Assembly: GCA_024195585.1 (NCBI GenBank)
Contig: SWBL01000004.1
Location: 310,001 to 374,000 of the forward strand
Direction: 5' to 3'
DNA from: Aureobasidium sp. EXF-3400
Taxonomy: Eukaryota > Ascomycota > Dothideomycetes > Dothideales > Saccotheciaceae
DNA: 64,000 bases
This document shows, piece by piece, positions 20,892 through 31,960 of the stretch. The notes under the pieces are model-generated. The model was not told the origin of the DNA and did no database searches. It saw nothing but the letters and a program-made list of their open reading frames with translations. The position numbers were made by a program, and so were the translations under genes. The first letter of the stretch is position 1. The number at the start of each line of letters is the position of its first letter.

Positions 20892-22011
20892 GGTCAAGAC
20901 CTGGATTCTAGAAAATTAAGAACTTTCCCTGATCATCCTTTGACTGTCCAACTTCCAAGTTACCGGCGCTCAACACGCCATAAAGCACGTTGCTACCCTC
21001 CGCACGAGTCGCTGTGTGGACTCCCAGGATTGTCGAGGTGGATCGGAAACGAAATGAGCGTGACGTCAGCCCGGCGCTCATGCAGGAGGATCACGTTTAG
21101 CGAGCAACGATCAAGAGCCTCTTATCAATATCACGATCCCATTATTGTTCCTTTGTACTTCGGGACGGTCTGAACCCGTCTGATCGTGGACATCCTACTC
21201 ATGAACTTGTTGTTTTGGACCCACACTCAGTGTCACAAGAGCGCCAGTCAGCACGTAATGTCGGTAGACGCGAAAACGTCTTGTGTCCCGGACATGTTGA
21301 GATTATGCTTTCTAGACGTGAATAGGAGTAAATTTAGATACTGATAGAGTTGCTGATTGTAGAAGAGAAGGACCTTCTTTGCATCAGACTCTGTGGAGGA
21401 CTGAGCTTGAGGGTTCTTTCGATTCCCCAGAAGAATGTTTGACCAAGATTTCGAACCACACGCGTCGACTCTTCTCTCCCAGACTACACCCCCTCTATTC
21501 CGCTATGGTGGCTTTGATGCCAGCGGCTGCTCGAATCGCGAATGTCTGAGCTCCACGACGGATGGGCAGTTTCATGCAGGGATGATCGTTAGCAACACCC
21601 CTGACGACATAAACTTGAGCCGCGAGTACGTATCGCCAGCGACTTGAAATCGTTGAATCGACATCTCAAGCCCGTACTTTGCTGAAACGCATTTTCCGCC
21701 CACAAGGCTCATCCCATGCCAATCGAGCTGCGAACAACGCCATGTACAGGGTTTCGCAGCCCTACGCTTCGGCAACGGGGCGGCATGCACCCAAAATCTG
21801 ATCCGTCTTCGTTAAGCAAATGACTAGCATTATCTCTCTTACTTGGACAACGTCATGCTGCTGCGCAAGCGGCATGGCCTGCACAGGTATCGTCACAAAA
21901 ATCTCATTTCTCGTTGGCAGTTCTATATCTGCTTGATATATCCTTTGCATAGGAAAGTTCTCAGTCAGACCATCAACTTTCGTGTTCAATTTCGCCATAC
22001 CACAGCCCATC
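20892..22011. other. Intergenic, no supported gene
   Basis: About 1.1 kb between polymerase eta and the aquaporin. Short open frames exist on both strands, but none shows a domain, splice-consistent extension or membrane pattern. No tRNA or repeat seen. Confidence 0.5.
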
Positions 22012-23048
22012 ATGCCTAGCAAACCTGTCGAGAAACCCTTTGAGACCATGGCTGGAGATAGGAGTAAAGGCCATGCCGCCAAAAACCATTTTATTGCTGC
22101 TACTGGAGAGTTCGTCGGCACCTTCTTCTTCCTCTACTTCGCGTTCGCAGGCCAACTCATGGCATTTGACCAAGCGAGCGACAAGGGACCCAATGGAAGC
22201 AATAGTGCCTCAACTGTCATCTATATTGCTCTGGCCTATGGCATGTCGCTTTTGGTCGCCGTGTGGATCTTGTTCAGAATCAGTGGAGGACTCTTCAATC
22301 CAGCGTAAGTCAAACTTATCCAACAATCAAGACCATGTTTGCTGATTAGAGCCACAGCGTCACACTTGGCATGGTCGTCGCTGGTCAACTCCCTTGGTTC
22401 AGAGGTCTATGTCTTTTCCCAGCTCAACTGCTCGGAGGCATTGTTGCTGCTGCTTTAGTGAGCTGTATGATCCCAGGTGACATTGCGGCCACACGTACCG
22501 TTCTGGCCCCCGGCATGTCCGAGGCACAGGGCGTATTCTTCGAGATGTTCTTGACATCATTCCTCGTCTTTACCGTCCTCATGCTTGCAGCTGAGAAGTC
22601 TAAGACCACGTTCCTTGCTCCGCTTGGCATTGGATTGGCTCTGTTTGTTGCTGAGATCGCGGGTAAGCCAGTATTGTCTTCATCTACTGTTATAGAGTTC
22701 TGACAAATCATGCTAGGTGTTTACTACACTGGAGGTAGTTTGAACCCTGCACGATCCTTCGGTCCTTGTGTTGCTGCCGCCAGCTTCAACCATGCCCACT
22801 GGTAAGTCAAATCGAAGGAACATCACCATGACGAGTGTTGGCGTTTCATCTCAGCACTCGCAAAGCTGTGGTGTTCGTACATCTAACCTTGGTTTCCTCG
22901 CTGACTGTACCTTCTCTTCAGGATCTATTGGATAGGCCCAATCATGGGCGCACTCATCGCTGCTGGCTACTACCGCTTCTGCAAATACTTCAACTACGAA
23001 GAGGCAAACCCTGACCAGGACGATGCTGGTGCAGATGAGGTCGTTTAA
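22012..23048 (+). CDS. Aquaporin (MIP family), four exons
   Basis: Exons are 22012-22304, 22358-22662, 22717-22801 and 22922-23048, giving 269 residues with six membrane segments. The two pore motifs are present and intact: GGLFNPAVTLG (NPA at about 96-98, split by intron 1) and [11 protein letters not shown] (NPA at about 209-211). The second is followed by the conserved Arg of the selectivity filter. The protein should pass water, or water and other small solutes, across the plasma membrane or vacuole; no long loop insertion of the Fps1 type is seen. The C-terminal tail is short and acidic. All three introns have GT..AG ends and preserve frame. An upstream in-frame GTG at 21982 is not needed because an ATG follows at 22012. 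Confidence 0.95.
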
Positions 23049-23833
23049 AGACATGGTGTAATAGTCTGGGGTGGCTGGAGAGCTCTTTCGCATACTCGTC
23101 CAGCTGCCAACCATAATGCAAGAGATGAGTAGGATTAATGATGCATATACGAGTTGTAAGATCGGGTATAGAATGGAAAGGGTGGTGTTCAGGGAAAACA
23201 AACTGCATTACATGAGCAGTCATTGGATCTGGTGTCACCGAAGGGATGTGTACCACTACTATATAACGCATTTACGGCCGCCAATAATTATTCAAGATGT
23301 TTATTGTCCAACCTTCGATTGCATCTCTCCCATCCTCTTGAGTAACACAAATCACTGTTATATTACATCTCGTGTTTGCGGTCGGCTTGGTTGGCTTGCT
23401 TCCAGCTACCATGTCTTTTTCGCTGAGATCATCACCCTGGCTCACATTGGTCTGATCGCTCGACAACCACGTTCATGCATTTTGGCCTGACCAATCACTA
23501 CAATCAAGCGAGCTTGATGCTCAGAAACTTCTGATGAAGATTCAACGTCAAGTGCGCTGGTTGAAGGATCGCATTGGTGGTCACACTTCGTCGTGGCTGG
23601 ACCAGCAGCAAACAGCAGCTCAAACGCCAACCACTTCACTGAGTACACATGAGAAACATAAATCTCACCTTCTTACCTCTCCAGATCCACCTCTCCAGTC
23701 ACCAATGGATTCAGGTCTTTCACAGGCCTCGGACTTTTGACCAAATTCATAGAACATCGAATCTTAGTACTGCCCAACAGCCTCAAAAACCACTTCACCA
23801 ATCACCTGCAAAGCAACCAACAACACTGTCGGT
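23049..23833. other. Intergenic, no supported gene
   Basis: About 785 bases between the aquaporin and the F-box-like gene. The short frames are compositionally random. A pyrimidine- and CA-rich leader precedes the start codon at 23834. Confidence 0.5.
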
Positions 23834-24784
23834 ATGGCCAATCTCCTCAACATACTTGGTACGGACAGGTTCCCACCAGTGTTTGATACCCTCACTGCGC
23901 ACCTTCCTATCAAAGACGTCATCGCTCTCACTCGCACCTGCCGCACACTCAGACCTCTGTACCAGAAGTTGGTCAGCAAGGGCGCTTGGGACATCAACAA
24001 ACGACTCAAAACATTCGTCAACGACCCGCTTGGATTTCGAAAGAGACTGGCGGAGCTTGATGGAATCATCTCTGGAGGCTTTGCTTTGCAATTTATGGAC
24101 CGCGTCCATTGGGAGGGCTCGGATTTAGACGTCTGCGTGCAGGTTGGAGAGAAAGCTGATACGTTTTGTCGCTACATGGAAGAGGTCGAAGGATATGATC
24201 TTGCTTCTCGTAAGGTCGGAAAGTACAACTGGACTCATGTCGACATGGTAAGTTTTCTTCGGAACATGCAAGCTGATGACCGCTGACACTGTTGATAGGT
24301 TCATCAGTATGACAAGGAGGTCGACGGCGAGCTTGTTAGGCTGGAAATCATCCTGACCCATCAACATCCCATCCACTCTACTCTATCGACTTACACGACT
24401 GCGTTGGTCAATGTCATTACGGGCAATCACGCATACAGTGTCTTTCCTAACGCTACCTTCATCAAACGCCAGACATACCCTACCCGCATCCCAGACTACT
24501 TCAACGGCGTCATCCTTACCCAGAAGTACAAAGACAGAGGTTGGCAGTTCATCCAGCGAGTTCCCAAGAAGAAAAGAGTAACGGCGGAGCTGGATCTGGG
24601 AAGCCGTCGCATTGGTGACAAGCATACTTGGAAGATGGCGCTGTCGCCAATTTCGGATGAGGCAGCAGATGATGCAGCAGGAGCAGTAGAAGGACTCGAG
24701 TTTGAGATAACGAGGTGCCAGGGTTTCTATGACGAGTTCGAACTCGAATGGCTAGGCGTAGCAGCTTTACGACAGGCTGATTGA
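23834..24784 (+). CDS. F-box-like / nucleotidyltransferase-like protein, two exons
   Basis: Exons are 23834-24247 and 24299-24784, joined by a 51-base GTAAGT..TAG intron, giving 299 residues. The first 50 residues (LPIKDVIALTRTCRTLRPLYQKL) read like a divergent F-box. Residues about 77-100 contain ISGGFALQFM followed by SDLDVCV, which resembles the GG..D-x-D core of minimal nucleotidyltransferases. The rest carries conserved-looking aromatic blocks (HQHPIHSTLSTYTTALVNVI). Proteins of this layout form lineage-specific families in moulds, as far as I recall. I cannot say whether the nucleotidyltransferase-like part is active. The F-box reading would make it a substrate adaptor of an SCF ubiquitin ligase. 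Confidence 0.6.
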
Positions 24785-25255
24785 GGAGAATGTAAAATTA
24801 GGAGTGGGAGGATGCATGCGCAGGGCCAAGGAGAGGTGCATGTCGCAGGCAAGTCTTGCCAGGTACGACGCGAGTGGGATCAAATCGAGGGTATAGCTTT
24901 GTTGGCTGTAGCAAAAGCAAAACATCAGGTCAAACACAGTGAATCAGGAGGCATCATCAGCAAGATTATGCAGCAACAGGTGCGAAGATATGGAATGGGA
25001 TTGCGAGTAAGTGTTGGGTGTGATTGGCGTGTCGAGTGGTTGTGTATCAGGTTCGCGACAGGCCATGACAGGAGAAGGAAGATTAAGGAGGACCAAGCGC
25101 CTTTGGGCGAGCCGTGAGTTCTGGACAGGTGAGAGCAGTCCCAACCAGCGGTAACTCGACAGCCACGGCAGCTGCGGCTGCGCGTAAACATTAAAAACAC
25201 ATTTGAGATACACTTTCAAGCAGCAGTGGGAAACAGGGAGCATCTCCTGTCTACA
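24785..25255. other. Intergenic, no supported gene
   Basis: This is the upstream region of the SSK1 gene. No coding element is seen; an in-frame GTG at 25226 precedes the true ATG at 25256. Confidence 0.5.
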
Positions 25256-27792
25256 ATGCCAGGACTTCGGGCGGTCTTTCGAGGGCTGCTGAAGCGCTCT
25301 CACAGCACAGGCAGCTCCTCGGCAGAACCCCAGCCGGCGCAGCGACAAGACCACGACGAAGCAGCAGGCAGCAGAAGCGCTTCTCACGACCACGGTCCAT
25401 CCGCTCCGCATATTGCTGCCCTCAAGAGTCCGTCCAAGTTTAGTATCCAGGACAGCATCCGTGAGGAAGAGAGCGACGACAACTTCCACGACGCTGTCGA
25501 GGCCTCAACGCGCCCGTCTACTCTTCTGCCAGCCAGCAACCGCAACAGCACCAGCACTCCCGCACTCGACCCTCGACCACCTCCCACCAGCGAGCAGAGT
25601 GTCGACGATCGTGGTCCTAGCGACCAAAGACATGACATTTCGAGTCACTTGGACAAGCCGAGCCTGACATTGCAGTGTGCCACTCCCGAGAAGTTCACCG
25701 ACCTCAAGGCCGAGTATGTCGCCCAACCTGCACACTCCTCCAATCTCCCACACGCTGACAAGGATACTTCTGTCAGCACAAGAAGCCTCCGTCCTCAGTC
25801 TGCCCATTCGCGCCCCCAATCTCCAATATCCATTCGCGCTCAGCCGTCTCCGACTCTTCCGTCACTGCCGCTATCACTGCCGCCTAAACGCCCATCCGAA
25901 AACACTGTCCGTCGCCAGTCTCTCCTGAGCGGCGCCAACGCTCCTATCATCCGCGCTCTGCTCAGTCCGAACACTGTTGCTCAATTCCCACTACCTCCTT
26001 CAACTCCTCCCGCTACCATTGAAGCCTCGGACTACTTCGTCGACACCACCGGTCCTCCCGTTCCCAACATCGCTAGCATGTTGACACGGAAAGTATGGGT
26101 CAAGAGACCCAATGCCTCACCCACCATGGTCACTGTGCGCGAAGACGACCTGGTCGATGATGTGAGAGATCTTGTTATGAGAAAATACGGCAATTCGCTG
26201 GGCAGGACTTACGACTCTCCTGACCTCGTGCTGCGCATTGTCAGCAGACCAGACGAGAATGGGAAGCGTGCTCCCGAGCGTATTCTCAGTCCAGACGAGG
26301 ATGTGTGTCGTACCTTGGACTCGTATTATGCCGGCGGTCAAACAGCAGAGGAAGCCCTCCTCATCGAAACTCCTGCGCGTCGCACCCCTCGCCCATCTCC
26401 TCGTATTTATCACGGTGCTTCATATGCTGCTCTGGACGACTACCGACCTGCAGAGACGGGTACCGACTATTTCCCTCCTATGCCTGCAGTCCAGCTTCCA
26501 CCGAATGTGCCTGGGCAAGCGCCTGTGCAGCAGACACTACACCCTGACCCACCTCGCTCAATAGCTGTGCTCAACACTGGCCAGATTCCTGTCTTGCCAT
26601 CGCCGGGTAGTGTTCGTCGTCATCGCGATCCTCGTGATCCTCGTCCCAAGTTCAATCGTCAGCACACTTCCTCTCCAACTATCATGACACATAACCCTCC
26701 AGCTACATCCATGCCTCTTAATGCATCCAATCTAGCCATATCCCAACACATGCCCACAATCCGGCAGACTCGTCCAAGAGCCGGTTCGAGCGTTTCCGAA
26801 CAACAGGGCCACGTCCCGCCCGCGCCATCTCTCCCAACACCTCCTGCCACAGAGGCTGTGCCTCCTGTGCACCCTGGCAGTACCCCACCTACTCCCGCTT
26901 CTCAAGGCCAAACTACGCTAAAGCCTGCCCGTCCTAGGCGCCAAAGGAAGCTCACACCCACCGACGGCACGCCAACCGTCAAATCTCCCAACAATGGCGC
27001 AAAGACGCCACTTCCTCCTTCGCTGCTCGATGGCGCAGTCCCCCCCATCAACGTTCTGATCGTCGAGGACAACATAATCAACTTGAGACTTCTAGAGGCC
27101 TTCATGAAGCGTTTGAAAGTAAGATGGAGCACAGCTCTCAACGGTCAGATTGCCGTCAACAAATGGCGGACTGGTGGCTTCCACTTGGTGCTTATGGATA
27201 TTCAAATGCCTATCATGAACGGTCTGGAAGCGACAAAAGAGATCCGTCGTCTCGAAAGAGCGAATGGTATTGGTGTCTTCAGTACTGCCTCCACTCCTGC
27301 TCCATACTCCGGCAAAGGCAAAGAGCAGGAGACCGAGCCTGAAGAGAACAAGAAGGATGACGATAAGCTTGGTTCTGATGGCGGTCTATTCAAGAGTCCG
27401 GTCATCATTGTCGCGCTTACTGCAAGTAGTTTGCAGAGCGACAGACACGAAGCTCTGGCTGCTGGATGCAACGATTTCTTGACAAAGGTATGTTAAATGT
27501 TCTCACTTTTCAAAAATTCAAAGACACTAATCAGACCTTGTAGCCCGTTAATTTCGTTTGGCTTGAACGCAAGGTCAAGGAATGGGGTTGCATGCAAGCT
27601 CTCATTGACTTTGACGGCTGGCGCAAATGGAAAGACTTCGATGCTGATAAGGCAGCAAAGGAGAAGAAGGCGAAGCGTGTCTCACGAGCCAGCGCTGAAG
27701 GAGCACCCAGATCTCCTCGTCCTCCAACGACCACCGCCGAAGCACCGGCACAAAGCAATGGGGAAGATGCCTCGACGAACGAAGCGACGTAA
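25256..27792 (+). CDS. SSK1: Ssk1-type response regulator, two exons
   Basis: Exons are 25256-27487 and 27544-27792, giving 826 residues. Ssk1 receives phosphate from the Sln1-Ypd1 relay and, when unphosphorylated, activates the MAPKKK of the HOG stress pathway. The N-terminal 590 residues are Pro/Ser-rich and disordered. The receiver domain (about 598-770) has the acidic pair at about 604-605 (VLIVEDN), the phosphoacceptor Asp at about 648 (LVLMDIQMP), the Thr block IIVALTASS, and the conserved Lys at about 744 in FLTKPVNFVWLERKV. The intron falls exactly after that Lys codon. A low-complexity loop (about 690-715) interrupts the receiver, as in other fungal Ssk1 proteins. The tail is Lys- then Pro/Ala-rich. 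The ATG at 25256 (MPGLRAVF) is preferred. Confidence 0.95.
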
Positions 27793-28263
27793 CCTCAGTA
27801 TTTCTGCACCTTTTCACATCATTCCTCACAACACATTCTCCAGATCCATCAAGAGATGGGCTCTTTTCCTTGGATGGAATCTTCGAAAGCTTTTCTTTAT
27901 TTAATCTTGTAAGCGCGGCGCATAGAACAACGGGCATAACGAAGAAACAGGTCCCGTGTATGATCAACTGTATTGCATATTCATTTCGTAGACTAAATGT
28001 GGCATAAAGGATATCTCTTTTGTTCTCTGTCTCAATCTATCCACCTCCACCTTCACACCAAGAAGGACGAACGTCATCGCGAACCAGGGTGGGCAGATCG
28101 ACGAACCTACGCGCCGACCACGGTGCTTAAGGAGCTCAATTGCTCCTCAGTAGGTTGAATTGATTCCTGATTTTCCTTTGCATACTTCTCTCAATTCTCG
28201 AAATATCCAGCTTGTGGTGTACTCAATTCACCTTTCTGTATATCAAGTTGATCAACGATAATC
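27793..28263. other. Intergenic, no supported gene
   Basis: This is the upstream region of the DUF7726 gene. I looked for a 5' exon carrying an ATG that could splice past the premature stop of that gene and did not find one. Confidence 0.45.
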
Positions 28264-29470
28264 GTGGCTGAGACAAGCGCACCTGTTTCACCTCACACCA
28301 AAACCAACGAGGGACAAGCTGAAGCTCGCGTAGCAGCAGAAGTAGCGAACACTGCGGAAAAGCTCGATGCCCCTGCCGAAAACACTTCCACCGAAATTGG
28401 CCATGGAGAAACCCCTACAACCAGCGCAGACTCAGAAGCCCGCAAAGACAGTGTACCCCAAGTCGACCTTACCTAAGATACACCTGCTCCCACCACAAGC
28501 GCAGACCAAGGCACTAAACGCACCCATGAAGAGTCAATCTCTTTTGGCGCAACTGGATTGTCCCACCCACTAGCTGATCCGCTCTCCGACTATGATATTG
28601 TCACCGACAGCTGCCAGGTTGTGCGCAACAAAATCAATCGCTTGATTGAGTCTGGCGAGATGAAAGTGACAGATTTTTGTCACGCTATTGGCGTGAGCAG
28701 TAATGCTTACTATAACTTTATGCACAAGCATGGAACCATGAAGGGAGATGAGTGTGCTGCTTATCCTGCTGCTTTTGCTTTCTTCAAGGAAAGAGAGGAT
28801 GCTGGATTGAAGATTCCTACCAAGGATGATGACAAGGGCGGCAAGGCTCACGATGATAAGCTTGATATAAGTGATATTCATCTCGATGGTAAGAATATGC
28901 GGCCGTAAGCTTGAAGGCTGTAATTTGCTAACAAAGGCTGTAAAGGCGAGGACACGGACTCCGTGCCCGTATACGACACCTGCGACGACATCCGCCGCCA
29001 AATCACAGCATACCTCAAGAAACCTGGTGTCACACAGGCAAAACTTGGTCGTGACCTGCTTGCACAGTTCCACACCGACAAGGGACCAAAGGGAATCAGT
29101 GCTTCGCAGATGCAGTCCTTCAGAGGCAAGAAAGGACCCGATGCCGGTAACACCAGCTCAGTGTTCTACTCAGCCTATGTCTTCTTCGAGAAGATGCGTA
29201 TCAAGCAGAGCAAGCCTAAGAGCCAGAAGAGAAAGGAAATGGAGGAGGTCTGGGGCCCTAATGGCTTCGACACCGAAAATGCAAACAAAGGGTTAGTACT
29301 ATTTTTTCTTTCCTCTCGCCTGTTCTTCTTACCTCTTGCCCACTGTTTCTTCTGTTGCCATTACAAATGGCTCACACCATCGTTAAAGGATCTTCTGTCG
29401 AAAAGGCGAGGTTGTCACAATGGATAAATGTGGCAAGATGCACGTCTACACACCACCTGGACTTGCATAG
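28264..29470 (+). CDS. Two-domain DUF7726 protein with disrupted 5' end
   Basis: The body is two exons, up to 28888 and 28946-29291, followed by one of several possible last exons (nearest: 29389-29470). Two related domains of about 80 residues are seen: one at TDSCQVVRNKINRLIES with VTDFCHAIGVSSNAYYNFM, and one at YDTCDDIRRQITAYL with VTQAKLGRDLL. Both have the helical, helix-turn-helix-like pattern of fungal DUF7726 domains; DNA binding is inference only. The 5' end is odd: the likely start reads GTG (28264, context ATCGTGGCT) instead of ATG, and an in-frame TAA lies at 28474-28476, after which the same frame continues. The next in-frame ATG is inside domain 1. It is therefore either a gene with a lost N-terminus, a non-AUG start, or a recent pseudogene. 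Confidence 0.6.
29389..29470 (+). other. Candidate terminal exon A of the DUF7726 gene
   Basis: The common donor at 29292 (GG|GTTAGT) leaves two bases of a Gly codon. The acceptor at 29388 follows a long T/C-rich tract. Exon A completes Gly and encodes IFCRKGEVVTMDKCGKMHVY, then TPPGLA and TAG. It is the nearest and best-supported last exon. Confidence 0.6.
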
Positions 29471-29537
29471 AGAACAAGCGTTCGAGGAGTTACTGCCCTT
29501 GTTGACCTTGTGTTGACTCTTCGTGTCCGCACACTAG

Positions 29538-29625
29538 GATCACCTGTATCCAGGGCTCGAGCGTTTGGAAAGACAAGTATGGCGAGTTCAAGGTCATGTC
29601 GCCAGACGGCAAAATGGTCATCTAA
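29538..29625 (+). other. Candidate terminal exon B of the DUF7726 gene
   Basis: The acceptor CACTAG ends at 29537. The exon starts GATC like exon A, is in the same phase, and encodes ITCIQGSSVWKDKYGEFKVM then SPDGKMVI and TAA. It aligns with exon A along its length (Gly-Ile-x-Cys ... Asp-Lys-x-Gly). Confidence 0.55.
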
Positions 29626-29723
29626 GGGGTCTTTGCTTTTTTACCTTCCACCTCTTTTCGCCTCTCTCTTCTTCGACTTTTGAAAAGCTGGCGCAAATTA
29701 TTGACGTTTCTGGCAAACGACAG

Positions 29724-29814
29724 CGTTAATGTGCCCGCGGACGCTGGTGTTGCAAAAACTCGACTTGGGCAATGGCAGATTCAGTACAGGAATGGCACTA
29801 AACAGATAGTGTAG
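29724..29814 (+). other. Candidate terminal exon C of the DUF7726 gene
   Basis: The acceptor CGACAG ends at 29723, after a strong pyrimidine tract at 29630-29680. The same phase gives a peptide ending KTRLGQWQIQYRNGTKQIV and TAG, matching the K-x-[KR]-x-G part of exons A and B. A second in-phase acceptor at 29687 would extend it by 12 codons. Confidence 0.45.
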
Positions 29815-29931
29815 TCACTTCTCACTCTTCCCGCGTGGCTCTGTTTGGGTTTGCTTGTCATTCGCTCCTTCTACTGTTTTCTACGCCTTCCCTGATCTTC
29901 TAATCTCTTACTGAAAGCGATGAACTTCTAG

Positions 29932-30004
29932 CTCCTACGTCGGTGCCGTTGGCTCAAGAATTGCCATGGACAAGTTTGGAAAAGTTTTCAGCTTGCGACC
30001 CTGA
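29932..30004 (+). other. Candidate terminal exon D of the DUF7726 gene
   Basis: The acceptor TTCTAG ends at 29931, preceded by a pyrimidine-rich tract and CTAAT. The same phase encodes SYVGAVGSRIAMDKFGKVFS then LRP and TGA. The core MDKFGK is nearly identical to MDKCGK of exon A. Confidence 0.55.
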
Positions 30005-30118
30005 GATTGTATGCTTGAATGATTCATCTTGTCGACCTTTGTCATTCGTTACCTAACGCTTGTTCATACCTCCAGTCGTTGTTTTCTTCGTCCATGAAAC
30101 TTCGACGGACAAGGGCAG

Positions 30119-30251
30119 CGGGAGGGCCGATGACATCTTATGCTCTGCGAACCATTTTCCCTTCAAAGATGATTGTTGTCGGCATGGCATGATGGACGAA
30201 TATCAAGATATCCTCTGGGTCCGTGATCCTGTTCCTGGCATTGACGTCTGA
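30119..30251 (+). other. Candidate terminal exon E of the DUF7726 gene (weak)
   Basis: An in-phase acceptor GGCAG at 30118 leads to a frame ending CCRHGMMDEYQDILWVRDPV then PGIDV and TGA. The MMDEY block resembles MDKFG/KDKYG. The acceptor context is poor, so this copy may be decayed. Confidence 0.3.
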
Positions 30252-30383
30252 ACGAGTCTCGCCTGATGACATGGCGTCCACCACTCTTTCGACCAGACTT
30301 TTCCTTTTTCTTTTTTGATCTTCTTTTGTGTTGTTTGTTTAGAATGGAGTCAAGGGGTTAATGCTAATGAATACTAGTGGCAG

Positions 30384-30498
30384 GGTTGTCTGTATGGCTA
30401 ATGATATCCCTACGATCAACACGTATGGCAAGTTGGAGATTGTTCATACTATGAGACCTGGTCCCTTCAGTTTGCGCAAGGTCCAGCGTTCTCATTGA
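30384..30498 (+). other. Candidate terminal exon F of the DUF7726 gene
   Basis: It follows a T-rich tract (30298-30342). In-phase acceptors end at 30377 or 30383. The frame gives VVCMANDIPTINTYGKLEIV and a longer basic tail ending KVQRSH and TGA. Val-x-Cys and TYGKLEI align with exons A and B. Confidence 0.4.
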
Positions 30499-30952
30499 AG
30501 TTGGTCTCTTGTTTGGGCGGTAGTAATGATGGGAATGGAAATGGGATGATGTATTGTTGTTTCTAAGTAGTGGTAATGTAATTCTGTCTTTGATCCCGAT
30601 GTGAGTGTTGAAATGGTGATACTTGCGTTCTTTTGTTATGATAGATGTCTCTCTGACCTTTCGAATGTTTGCGCACCAGCGAAGGTCGCAGAAAGTGAAT
30701 TGGCCGTCACTTTCACAACGAACAAAGCATCTCAATTTTCCGCCTCTCTTGTTCCTTTTCTTCTAGACGGCAGTCTCTCACACTTCGACCCTACTCCGTC
30801 TACTGTCGTGGGTCTTCACAGCAACGCGCATTCAATCCATTGATCAGCATCGCATCATCGTTGTCGTCGTTATCAGTCTCGCCAACAACCATCAACATGA
30901 CGACCCCAAACATTACTGGAGAGCCGTCCAAGGACAAACTGAAGTGCGCCGG
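30499..30952. other. Intergenic, BTB gene 1 upstream region
   Basis: 454 bases with no supported coding sequence. An ATG at 30898 opens a frame that runs across the BTB region in the wrong register. Confidence 0.45.
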
Positions 30953-31960
30953 ATGCCATCCAAATCGTGGTGTTGCCATGCTGACCATCCGCACAGACTC
31001 TTATACAACACACACATGGTCATCATTGAAGTCGGCATCGAAAAACAGCACTTCGTCGTCCACCAAAGCTTCTTTTGTGCAAAATCACAGTACTTTACCA
31101 AAGCTCTGTCCGGCTCATTCCAAGAAGCAGTCACTCGCTTCATCCCGCTGCCAGACGTCTCGCCAATCCTCTTCAGAATCTTCGTTGCTTGGATCTATCA
31201 TGGCAAACTTGCCTACATTCCACCAGACGACAGAACCATCGACGAAGACTTCGACAGCCTCAAAATCACTGAGAAGGATTGTGAAAAGGAGCCTGACTTG
31301 TAAAGCGAACCTCAGAACAAATTAAACAATAACCAAATCGACAGCGGAGACTCAGATGACGATGTGACTGGACCCTCTACTGGTGCTACTATGCCAGAGG
31401 CTTCTGATCATGACACTTCATCGAGCTCTGGATCATCCGAGAGATCTTCTCCTACTAGCACTGTGCAATACGAAGGGGATGATGCCACTACCTGGAGCTG
31501 TGATGTCCTGATCAAGCTATACGTCTTCTCCGACCGCTTTGATGTCCGAGAGCTCAGAGCCGATACTCTTGATGCTTTGATCATTAGTTGCAAAAGCCTA
31601 CACGGGATTCAAGCGCAGAGGTACATCCACTATACATGGATGAACACCTCTATCAAGTCTAAGCTCAGAGAGTATGTCGTCCACCACATAGCTTATACGT
31701 GGGCTTTCGATCAACCTGCTTCTGTGTATGAGACGCTCCCGGCTGAGTTTTTGGCTGCTGTGATGGTCACCAACAGTAGGAGATTGCCGAGCAAATTGTG
31801 CTCCCTTTGCCACAAAAAGGCCACGAAGCCTTTCAAAGATCTTCCGAAAGACATGTGCAAAGAAGAGGATGTTGCGCCATTCGACATAGATCTGTGCTTC
31901 TATCACGAACACCCTGATGAGGAAGAACGTAAGGCATGCCGTCTTCGTCGTGCAAAGTAA
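30953..31960 (+). CDS. BTB/POZ domain protein 1, two exons
   Basis: Exons are 30953-31299 and 31345-31960, joined by a 45-base GTAAAG..CAG intron, giving 320 residues. The BTB domain (about 20-100) contains FVVHQSFFCAKSQYFTKALS and SPILFRIFVAWIYHGKL, the usual H-x-x-x-L..S-x-x-F core and second half of the fold. An acidic, Ser-rich linker follows, then a helical region (ALIISCKSLHG) and a Cys-containing segment (KLCSLCHKK). The C-terminus has the block CFYHEHPDEEERKACRLRR, also present in BTB protein 2. Such BTB-only proteins are numerous in moulds; roles as Cullin-3 adaptors are known for the fold but not shown here. The start is uncertain: ATG 30953 is in frame, and ATG 31016 is an alternative. 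Confidence 0.8.

Noticed and set aside
25226..25255. Non-ATG upstream extension of the SSK1 frame (GTG)
   Set aside because: A good ATG follows at 25256; the same reasoning was applied at 18846, 21982, 44971 and 58099.
28424..28500. Intron removing the premature TAA of the DUF7726 gene (GTACCC..AAG)
   Set aside because: The phase does not match on the two sides and no branch site is present.
28936..28945. Earlier acceptor (AAAG at 28936) for the DUF7726 intron, adding three residues
   Set aside because: It sits only a few bases after the probable branch site GCTAAC; the acceptor at 28945 is better spaced.
30980..31010. A 27-30 base intron joining ATG 30898 to the BTB frame in BTB gene 1
   Set aside because: Too short for a spliceosomal intron and the wrong phase; the ATG at 30953 is already in frame.
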